The position numbers were made by a program, and so were the translations under genes. This document shows positions 54,773-64,000 of a DNA stretch of 64,000 bases, in pieces. Each line of letters opens with the position of its first letter. Position 1 is the first letter of the stretch. Source of the stretch: Hyaloperonospora brassicae (taxonomy: Eukaryota > Oomycota > Peronosporomycetes > Peronosporales > Peronosporaceae); contig CANTFL010001211.1 of assembly GCA_947650285.1 (NCBI GenBank), forward strand, positions 372,001-436,000, written 5' to 3'. Under the pieces are notes generated by a model, which worked only from the letters and a program-made list of their open reading frames with translations, was not told where the DNA came from and searched no databases.

Positions 54773-57700
54773 AAAATTGTCATGTAGCGCCGCCCCCAAT
54801 TTGAGCGCCCGGGTCACATCATGGTCTCGTGTTTTCGACACTTATTAGAAGAAGCTAGAGATGCGTACATCGATATAAATTTCCATCAGATAGTTAGATG
54901 GTGGCTTTTATCATAAGAGGAAAAATTTATGCGAAATTTCAATTTAAGAAAGAGCGTGCAAAAAATAGTGGATAGATGAAATTAAAAATTGTCATACTCG
55001 GCCATAGTTGTCTATGGGTAGCAAGCGCTGCTAAAACCGACAACTTAAAGGTTAGAAAAACAATATTTTTTAGTCTAGAAGCGTCCGACGCAACGGATAT
55101 AGCATGCTTTCGAAAAGGTGTTACTATCTTTAAAAATAGAATTATTTAAGAATCCAAAGGACATCTGAAAAGATCACTGCATATACTTGGTGAATATTAT
55201 TGAAGGGCATAGGGGTCCTCATTACCTGGTTCGTATAATAATATTCACTGCGCTACCTCAAGATAGGCGTATCCTATGGACGTAGCACGAGCTGCGAGGT
55301 AAAGTGTGGAAAAATTACCACCACAAGAAATTTTCCCAACCTTTATTGAGGCCGGATTGCATAGAGATGCAAGATCCGTGATGCGCGATCTCCGAATATT
55401 GTTTGAGGTCAAAACTGCGTTGAGTACAATATCTAAATATTGGGCTCATGTGTTACACATGCAGAAATTTGAGATATGCGCACCGTATGTTAGGATTAAG
55501 GAGGTAAATCAGAGTAAAAGGGGAAGAGCTTTAGCGAATGATGGCGCAACACATCATAATTAAATAATAGTATCAAAAAGTAGGTTTTCCGCTCGTCGGG
55601 GTACGCATACAAATATGAACGCATTTCAGTTTTGATGACGTGATGGATTCTTTATGAAAAGAATTTGTTTGGCCCTCATTTTTTCAAAATTTTCTCGCTT
55701 CCCGCTAATGTTGCACCCCAAATTGTTAGACTAGATGCGGCAGGAAACCTAACGACAAACGCCAATTGTGATAAATCACAGTAACTACTTGATGTCTTAA
55801 AAAGAGCGTGAGACGCTTTACGTGATTCGGAGACAAGTAGTTTTAGTATGAGCTTAAAACTTTAGGAATGGCGGTCTGTATCAGTTCATGGTAAATCATG
55901 TCATTTATCTCTTAAAAATCTACGTAATTTAAAAGACGATTGTATCATAATCATCATCCACCTAACATCTACAAGTTGATCAATTGTAACGCCGACTAAA
56001 TAGATACTAAGGGTTTAAAAAGGAGAAATTTTCATGCACGAAAATAAAGAACATGTACCGACTGTCGGCCATTCGGACGTCATTATAGGTCAGGCCTGGA
56101 TCAGCGTTATTATCATATCCCGCTATAATACAATTATATAAGTAAAGAAGTGCACTTTAAATGATGATATCACATAATAATGAATACGTATGGCTCTGAG
56201 ATAAAATTAAACGTAAATGAAGTACTGAGATTATATATGAGTGAAATTTAATAGAGGGCTAATTGTATTTGTCGGTTACACTGTCTAAAGGACAATACAT
56301 GACCTATCTGTTACACGGGATGATTGCGCCTCCTAGGTGATATCGATATATATTGTATTTGTGCGTAAAATTACCAAAATTTTGTAGTGATGATAAAAAA
56401 AGTGCCGACCTATTAAAAATCACGAATCTCGATACCCTTCTATCTATGAAAAACACGTTCACACCCTGCTTTTACGAAACCGAGATACCTACAAATTATA
56501 TACAACTCCGTCCACGAGATGGATTCAGCTCGTATTTATAAAATTTATTTGGTGTGTTGAAATAATTAGGTAGAGACCAGTCCCGACGTTTTGTTGCTGG
56601 AAACCTACCGTTCGCTTCAAGGCCATATCTAATTTTGATGAATATGGTTGCAAACATAAAAAAGAATTGATTCACTTCATTCTTGACGAATAGCGTTAGA
56701 GCAGCTTGTACCATCCGTCAATCATTCGATGATATCAATAAAAGTATTTTATTTTGCAATTCGATTGAGGCTGGCAATAGTTACCTAATATTTTGACTTT
56801 GCATTACTTTCACAAATTCTAGTACCGGACACCAATATTATAGACGCACATCGGTAGTCTACTTTTGACAAAAAAATTAACGTATAGCTACGCAGCAAAC
56901 GTGTCTCGCCAACTATAGTGTGGAACAATATCTTTGAATCGCATCTAATGCTGAGCCTAGTAAAGATGACATATGTTGCAGATCGATGGGCGGAAAAAGG
57001 GCGACGACGCAACTAGATCGACATTTCGATTAATGTAGAGTAAAAAAACGATTCTATTTAGTAAGTGATTGTCGAGTTATTTACACTTCAAGTTTAATGT
57101 AAACACGGTATTGAAAGGCTCCGATTGAGGTTTTGAGTGTGCTACCGTGCGATTTCTGGAACATAGTTGCCAACTTCTTTGTAGCCTAATATTCGACACA
57201 AGGATAGGGTATGCTCATTGAAAAGCTTTATATATACGGCTTAAGCGACAATGATAACTTAATTAGCATTACCTAAGCTCATATCATTGTTTTATAAAAG
57301 TTATACATCATAGACTGAACAAGAAGCGCCGTTATGTCTGGTTTAAGATAGCTATATACCAATCCCTTTCATCATAAGGAAAGGTTATCTTAAAAAACGT
57401 TATAAAGTTTGATCGCTGTGCAATTTTAATTGTTTTTTTGGAATATACGGCTATTACTGGTTTTAAAAAAGTTCGATTATATAAAAACAAAACTTTATTG
57501 GAAGTAGGCTCTAAGTTTTCGGGAGCTATACACAACAATATTGCTTTGATATAAGTACACACTGTAAGACTTAGTATGTACGCAATTAGATGGTTTATAT
57601 CTGTACAGAATGTCGATAGGCGGACCATTATACTTTGTTGGAACAATCGCACCGTCAACGCTAGTACAATTTTGATAGTTAAAAATCTATTCAATTGTTG

Positions 57701-60199
57701 AAACAATAAGCTGATCTCCCAGCAAAATTGGTAGTCGCAAACGATTTAATCATTAAAGTTTTACCTTCTCTCGATCATGTAAAATGGCTCAGCAATTAAT
57801 CATCTTTTCTACACATAATGCTCAAGAAAATATGCCATGAGCTCACTAGGCATCTACACTACCTCGGAACGATGTCATTCGATAGACTGCAATATGTGAC
57901 GATAAAGTGCCGGATATATGGTACTATCAACAGTCTCCACACTTCGGCTTAGACCAACCATACGAGATATTGAGTGCAATTGACCTACTATCGTTGCTAC
58001 TCACATACGAATATATATCACTGTAATACGTTTGCACAAACGATGGGAGCTTTTTGAGCTAGCCTGATTATTATCTATCCATTTATCTATTGTAGTCAGT
58101 TCACGACAAACCTTTGCTTTTATTTAAATAAGTGATTAGGGGAGGTTTAGAACGTTTGATGACGTGCTCATTGATTTGTGGCTAATCTTGCAGTTGCAGC
58201 AAGGCCTTCGATGGTATGAAAAGCAAGTAGATGACGCAACATCTCAGGCGCTCAGTAGAGTGCCGTAAATTGTATCCAAGAATTCTACGCACGAACTTTA
58301 GGCCAAAAGAAGTAGTTTTGTGATATAAGCATTACCGGAAGTGTGTCTCATCTAGCACATATCGTAGGTTGAGTGATAATGTTAGATACTTACATTTATA
58401 TTATGTACAGGTGCGAGACAGCCTACATCAGCCTATTATGCAGGTGACTTCTTAATACAGTCATTTTATTACTTAGATATCCGCATGAGATCTGCAGCAC
58501 AATATGAAAAGTGTATCATCGTTTGGATTTTTCAGTCAGTATCACCTACTCGTTGTAGTACTGTATTATGAATATATATACTAGCCTTTAAACGCCTTAT
58601 CGAAAAGCTCACAAAACTGAAACCTTGGTGCCCCGAACATCCGTGAGGACATTTTCGCCCGCTAGTTAAACCCGCATTGTCCCAACGCGCATATTCTGAC
58701 GTATTGCATTCGTGTACGCAACATTAACTTGTTATAGTGCACAAGTACTCCATCCACACAAATTTTGAATAATTTACAAACCCGCGTCATCGACAGTGCA
58801 TATATCGCCAGTGTCCTCGCTCGTCCAAATTGGCGTTGTTCTTGAAATCCATCTCCCCGGTCGAGTCATTGCCAAACTAATGATGTTATTCAGCATACTG
58901 GATCTAATGTGGTCGTGCTAGAGGCAGACAACCGACAAAACATCGATATACAAGATTTCTTTTTTTATTGAGCATGATTTGCATTCTTGTTCAACCCAAA
59001 TCTTATAATGGCGAAAAACAAATGTCTTGAACAAAATTCTACTACGCCATTGCGCACCAATCCAGACAAATAGCGAAAGCGTCGCCGGTATAAAAATTCG
59101 TAAACGGACCGACTTGTTGTTGGTATAAAAGCGCGAGGCTATAACGTATTACACCGAAACGCTACATTTTGACGAGATCGTATTATAAAGTCCGTTTCCG
59201 ATTGTAATTACCATACGTACACTTTCTAAATGCATTAAATGTAGAAACGTACGCAGCAGAAGTATTGTTTTCGTTATCTGCATCGAATAAAACGTCCGGA
59301 TACACTCTTGCGATCGAATATTACTCCGCGAATTCGTATACACGTCCTCCACAAAGCCCTTTATAGCACCGTGGTGTAATTGGAGCTAAATAATTACCAG
59401 AGACGGCATGAGCTGCACGTTCTTTATTCAGAAAGCGCAGCTAATGCAATTAAGCTTGGTGTAGAGAGATGACTTCCGAAAATAGGTCCAATCTGGTTCG
59501 GCCCGCCTGTACATATATGGGTTAAGAAATTTTTGTATACACACATCTACCGCTGCGACGTTATTCATCATATTTAATCTTATTTACGTACATATGAGGC
59601 GGGCACAGTGATCAAGTCCGCGACAAATATGCTATTAAGAATACCGTGTTAAATGTCTAAATGTCTTATTTATGCTAATTAACAATTCAAGCAAATTTTG
59701 ACTGAAAATGTCGATGCAGATTCAAGGTGCAATTTGTATTCTACAGATGTCATGGATTCGGTTTTGGGGTAGTATCGGTCCAATATATGTGTTACTTGTC
59801 TTCTTTACAATTAAGTTATGATGCATACCATGACACATGACATGAAACTATAAAAAATATGCCATTGACATGAGTGAGCGAAGCGAGGTTACGTACGGCC
59901 CGAATAAAAACTACTCACTCAAATTTTAGCATTATGCTTATGATGGATGATATATTTCTGAATGTTTGATTGGGTAATAAAGAAGTGTGAAGAAAGCGTT
60001 ATCATCGAAATGATATTGTGGTCTCACATGCCGATACTGCGGCTCACTAGAGCAAAGAGACCATGCACATGTTATTAACCGGTCACTTCGCCTGTACATG
60101 CACAGTACAAGCTACTTTAACTGACACAGCGTAGGCAGGTGCCCCGAAACTTGACGTACACAGTACGTGCAGAGAAAGACTTGATATTCTGGACCAACA
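54773..60199. other. AT-rich interval without recognisable genes
   Basis: More than 5 kb of AT-rich sequence. The longest frames are 85 codons (55306-55563 +) and 124 codons (57332-57706 -), neither with a motif nor a promoter-like box. I see no LTR, TIR or tandem array. It may be very old transposon remains. Confidence 0.5.
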
Positions 60200-60543
60200 C
60201 GTTTGGAAGAAGAACAAAGCGAAACTGTTGTTAACATCGTTTATTTTCGTGACCGAAGTATCTTTTCATCTTACTTTAAACATATTACACTACAAATGTC
60301 AAATTATATCTACTCGACCACAACACATTGCGCGCGTCTAGCAGCGATCGGCAATGTGTTTGGTAGATACAATGGTCTGTACCAACCAATAAGTAAAGCA
60401 GTGCTCAATATAATAATGGACGATGTAATCGATTACTTGTACATTTACTAAGAGAGGTAGATATTACTGAATATCTCGATTTGGATGGTAATCTAACTGA
60501 CCCAATGTGGTTTAATCAAATGCAACGGGCTCACACCATTACA
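60200..60543 (-). repeat. LTR remnant with the shared module
   Basis: On the + strand CATTGCGCGCGTCTAGCAGC at 60326-60345, inside 60314-60351, is the LTR module in its - orientation, here flanked by an 8-bp inverted repeat CACATTGC / GCAATGTG. The right end TGCAACGGGCTCACACCATT-ACA resembles a mutated LTR start. The left end is not clear. It is a third LTR type by overall sequence. Confidence 0.4.
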
Positions 60544-60582
60544 TAATGGGCTGATGATATATGAGCGATACACTAAGTTAAG

Positions 60583-61047
60583 TCAGCGCACCTCAACAGG
60601 CGTTCCACTGGCGTCGTGAGCACGTTGGCAGGACGAGCACGTCCATTTGGTACTCCAGACGTGGCACCCTTTGGTGACGATAAGCGCTTGCGCATAAGAT
60701 GCTGCTGTTTCTCCTGTTTGAACTTCAGCAAAAACGGTTGGCGTTGCTCTATGCGCACGCAATGCCAGTTCAGTCGTTCGCTCGTACTCGTTGAAGCACG
60801 TGGCCGATGTTCGGATCGTGCCATCAGATGTCGCCGTCCAATTTGGCAAAGACGTGCGCTCGGACCCGTAAGCTGAGCTTGTCGAAGCACAGTAGAAACG
60901 AAATCTTACAACCTGTAAACTGAATCCATACGCACCATTGCACGGAAACGAACGAAGAGCATGACGCTCATGCTGTGCATAACGAAGCAATGAAGAGGAA
61001 GAGGCTCCTCCGCTATTTGCTGTTGCCCCGTTACTGGTGCAAAGCAT
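60583..61047 (-). CDS. Unrecognised ORF, 154 aa
   Basis: A frame from ATG 61047 to a stop at 60583, Ser/Thr-rich, ending in a Cys-containing tail (TKGCHVWSTKWTCSSCQRAH, which includes a CXXC). The frame is open upstream to 61140 without another ATG. It lies in a locally GC-richer patch, which is the only support for coding. An overlapping frame (60573-60890) is similar in length, so it may be chance. No family recognised. Confidence 0.25.
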   Translation of the reverse strand: MLCTSNGATANSGGASSSSLLRYAQHERHALRSFPCNGAYGFSLQVVRFRFYCASTSSAYGSERTSLPNWTATSDGTIRTSATCFNEYERTTELALRAHRATPTVFAEVQTGETAASYAQALIVTKGCHVWSTKWTCSSCQRAHDASGTPVEVR

Positions 61048-62336
61048 CGTAAACGGTTGACTCGATTCTCTCTCGCTGTCTCTCTCGTAAGCGCTATTCA
61101 CCACGTGCAGCAGCCTCAGCTCGTGTGAAAACGCTCTCACTTTCGATCACGAGAGAGCATGACGTCGGCATTACACGCCCCGTCACACGGGTCACCTTAC
61201 GTTCACGCAGATGCCATCTGCACATGATAGCGCTCATCGCCCACTCGATGTGTGAAGCAAAGCAGCAACGGCCGTAGTTATCGTAGGCGCACCGACGCCA
61301 TTGACGCACCGCAACCACTGCCAACGCTGCTACTTGTTGCCGGACGACCAATCGCAGCAGTTATGGTCGCACGTTCCTTACATCGATAGCAGGGGAGTAA
61401 CGATAACCAGTAAACGTTGTTGCAGTTTTGACCTGCGTTCGCATGTCAGTAGCACTAGTTCCCAAATTTAAACAATCGCAGTGAGCCGACGGTGACGGCG
61501 CTTGATCTCAACAGCTATAGCGACAACAGCCTCAAACTTCATGGTGCGATATGCAGATCCACGGACAAGAGACTGATGTACTTGTTGTAGGAATTCCTTC
61601 GCTGGACCTCGAAGTTTCAAGGCCATTCCGGACCTTCTGAGACAGGTAGCGGTCGCTGAGAGCTCTACGTCCGTGTCGTCTTGAGACAAGAGAGCAGGCA
61701 GGAGCTCAGACAAGACTTGGAAGGAGAGTGGCAAGAACGCGGTGGATCAGTGTTTGACCTGCCGTTTGACTGGCGAAGGAATGACGGATGAGACCCTTCT
61801 CTTGCTTCCTTCGCATCATATCCAGTCGAAGATAAGTATCGCCCCCTGTAGCGAAAGGCGTTCGTTTAAGAATGTATTTCGACTTCGTTTACGCGCAAGG
61901 TGTGCAATCCCGCTCCAGAATGATTAAGGTTGACTTCGTATACGCGCGCGTTGTGCAGTCCACCGACTTTAGTCCCATTTGAAATCGAGAATGATTATGC
62001 ATAGAATCCAGAAGGCTCAGAGAAGCAGCTTGCGTGTGAACTAAGGACCTAATGCAATCACTTTTGTATTATCCGTCAATGCTTTCCATCTCAGGCTTCA
62101 CAACCACCGTTTGAAAGCAGAAAGTGTGACAAGGGGCGAAAGGAACTGAGACAGACAGCGACACTTCTGCTCCACTATAGTCGTCTACTTGTCGCCGACA
62201 TGCAAGTAGAGCGTCTGCCTGGATTGTAGCGGACCTACACAGCTCCGTAAGTCAGAGGAAGACTTTACGTCTCAACGAGCACCTTAAGGTTCAAAGAGTA
62301 CGAGTTAAATACTGACCATCTCAGAGAGCTAGGGTG
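61048..62336. other. No recognised gene
   Basis: Short frames on both strands (61094-61351 -, 61468-61734 -) without motifs. An imperfect duplication TTCGACTTCGTTTACGCGCA / TTGACTTCGTATACGCGCGC is seen at about 61880 and 61930. Confidence 0.4.
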
Positions 62337-62408
62337 GTCCCCTGGTGTAGTGGTTTAGTACGCTAACGATAAAGAGTCTGATTGCCGGTTCTAGTCCCCC
62401 CGGGGACA
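62337..62408 (+). ncRNA. tRNA-like pol III unit (tRNA pseudogene or SINE head)
   Basis: 72 nt, tRNA-sized. The acceptor GTCCCCT / CGGGGAC pairs 6 of 7, the D stem GTGT / ACGC pairs with a GG-containing loop, and the T loop TTCTAGT is canonical. A box TGGTGTAGTGG fits TRGYNNARNNG exactly, and B box GGTTCTAGTCC fits GGTTCRANNCC with one mismatch. The T stem has two mismatches and no anticodon stem can be formed, so it is not a working tRNA; a SINE-type promoter is plausible. Confidence 0.5.
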
Positions 62409-62506
62409 AAAATCGAGTAATTCGGAATCAACGAAAAGCCGAACTATCCATCCAAAAAATCTTTGGGCAGTGATGTCTGAATCAGTATAATGTGACGAAT
62501 TCAACC

Positions 62507-62630
62507 ATCTCATAGAGCTAAGGTTTGGTTTAGAGAACCCGACTTAAAGAGTCAAGAAGCTCAGAGAGCTAAGGTTTGGTTCAGACAACCCGGCTCAAAG
62601 AGTCGACAAGCTCAGAGAGCTTACGGTCCC
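62507..62630 (+). repeat. 51-bp tandem repeat
   Basis: Units beginning A(T/G)CTCA(T/G)AGAGCTAAGG start at 62507, 62558 and 62609 (the last partial), a period of 51 bp. A related fragment ATCTCAGAGAGCTAGGG occurs at about 62317, just before the tRNA-like unit. Confidence 0.8.
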
Positions 62631-63062
62631 TGTTCCAAGGGGACCAAACGATCCAGAGAAGTAACGCACAGAGTGCACAAGGAGTAGCTGCCTTAACAAG
62701 GCGTTGCTACCTCCTCAAACGATCACTAGACGCCTCAGAGAGGCACGTGTCTTTCGGATCAAAATGGGAACTAGACTTTGTTTCTTTTAACCTAAAAGAA
62801 CACCTTAGAACATTGTACTTAACCTACTCGCTAATGTTCTAAATAAAAACTCTCAAAAGATCTCGTAATCAATGGTTGACAGACATCAGTCTTCAACAAT
62901 TGATACTGTGTTCGAATATCACTTTAAAGGAAATCCCATCCCTTGTGTTCACCACACCTATTGTCGACTACCATTCGATGTTTAGCCTCGTCATACCCTC
63001 CCCTACCATACTGACGTTACCATAGAACGTCAATCGAATACATTCCTTGAAAAGGACTTATT

Positions 63063-63730
63063 ATGTGCGCTTCAAACTTCACGATTGATAAAACACGAAA
63101 CACTACCGCATCGCCACACAATGAGTCCTCGACTCTCCCTTCCTACCTTGACATTGATGTGTATGTAAACTATGGTAGCGATACAGGTATTCATGGTGAA
63201 GAGAGAACAATTTCCAACTCACCAACGCAAGAGGCACAGCCTCATACTGTACTAAACCCATTTGCCGAGCGTGGCGATGCCAACGCGCGCTTGGCGCAGC
63301 ATCAAACGCGTTAAGTGTGCAATGGCATCATTACAAACCCGCTCGATGAGCAACAACAGTTAGCCATCCATAAAGAAGATAGCGCTCGGCGCCATACGTA
63401 GCTTGCTGCAACCCTTTATAGTCACCGTGGCTATGTGCTCACTCCACCCAGTGTAGAAGAACGTATACGCCAAACGGCAGGCCGTTCGTTGGCAACTTGG
63501 GTCATAGGCTCTGCGCCTACATCTCCTGATGAGTTTTTGAGTCGACAAGCACTTCATGAAAAGTACCTGTAAACTCACTTGACGACATATAGTCCCTAAA
63601 TGTTGCCACTTGACATGCAAATACGGGGCGCACCGGTTCCACCATTTAGGGTATACCCATCCTTTTATTCGCAGGCGAATCACAAGGGAAATAATACGAA
63701 GCGTTTGTTTGCTGGTTGCATCGGAAACGA
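63063..63730 (+). pseudogene. Decayed unidentified reading frame
   Basis: From ATG 63063 one reading frame continues for about 220 codons with only four stops (63312, 63402, 63570, 63597), much fewer than expected by chance. It keeps plausible protein sequence between them: YLDIDVYVNYGSDTG, VEERIRQTAGRSLATWVIGS and GAPVPPFRVYPSFYSQANHK. I do not recognise the family; a transposon gag-like or host protein are both possible. Beyond 63730 stops become dense. Confidence 0.4.
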
Positions 63731-64000
63731 CACATCAGTAGCGTGTTAGCTCTGAGAGCAAGTGCCGATGTGGTAGACGTTTGTCTAAACGAAAGATTTG
63801 TTATGAATACGCTAATAATAAGGCCAGAGACCAGTTACGAACTCGCACACGATATGCTCTGGCTGTGCCGGATGATGTGGGTGTTGTTCAAGCGGTGCCC
63901 TAATACCCACCTGCTTTCACCACTTTTGGTGAGAAGCGTCTTTTGTAACACAAAGACTTTTGCCGCGATGTTTAAAACATTTAAGTCGTATGACAAATTC

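Noticed and set aside
62337..62408. Functional tRNA gene
   Set aside because: No anticodon stem can be formed and the T stem has two mismatches.
1..64000. RXLR, CRN or NLP effector genes and CRISPR arrays
   Set aside because: Looked for secreted frames with RXLR or LFLAK-type motifs and for regular short repeats with unique spacers; none were seen.

Overview
This window looks like a gene-poor, retrotransposon-rich stretch of an oomycete nuclear genome, probably a Phytophthora or downy-mildew type (Peronosporales). That is an inference from three things seen in the sequence. One intronless gene and one hypothetical ORF each sit behind a match to the oomycete Inr+FPR core promoter (YCAYTYY followed by a CAWTTT-like box). 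The retroelements are Copia elements primed by a half-tRNA-iMet and chromodomain Gypsy elements. There is also a long-decayed hAT-like zinc-finger transposase-type gene. I see no bacterial operon structure; reading frames that would start with GTG or TTG are not meaningful here.

Layout. 0.1-5.0 kb: a Copia element (146-5018, + strand) with 217-bp LTRs, target duplication TACAG, broken gag-pol and an internal deletion of the reverse transcriptase palm. 5.1-5.6 kb: an old solo LTR. 7.7-9.8 kb: the best protein-coding gene, a MLO-like seven-helix membrane protein of 695 aa. 9.8-22.0 kb: mostly non-coding, with one supported hypothetical gene (16345-17178, - strand, 277 aa). 22.0-48.9 kb: a nested Gypsy cluster. 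G1 (22150-29887, - strand) sits inside a solo LTR of a second family (LTR-B). G2 (31100-38840, + strand) and G3 (40439-48886, - strand, with LTR-B ends) both interrupt the hAT-like pseudogene. G1 and G2 face head to head and form a palindrome of about 7.7 kb per arm: for every shared boundary the two coordinates sum to 60,990. 49.1-49.5 kb: a diverged LTR. 49.7-54.8 kb: a second, very decayed Copia element (- strand). 54.8-64.0 kb: AT-rich sequence with no convincing gene, one LTR remnant, a tRNA-like pol III unit, 51-bp tandem repeats and a decayed unidentified reading frame.

The most interesting signal is an antisense gene near the 3' end of the Gypsy elements. It runs opposite to gag-pol from just inside the 3' LTR to the end of the integrase domain. 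It is present in G1/G2 and, as a clearly diverged homologue, in G3. The N-terminal part (38 residues without a gap between matching anchors), a Cys-rich middle and a C-terminal coiled coil (70 aligned positions without a gap) are similar at protein level, largely in places where the sense strand is non-coding or stopped. In G1/G2 an Inr-like box lies 27 nt before its ATG.

The second signal is concerted evolution. The two palindrome arms are almost identical, including shared frameshifts, although each element has its own target-site duplication and its own 5' and 3' LTRs have diverged strongly. Short conversion tracts also link G2 and G3. Relationships were judged by reading and hand alignment; no database search was run.
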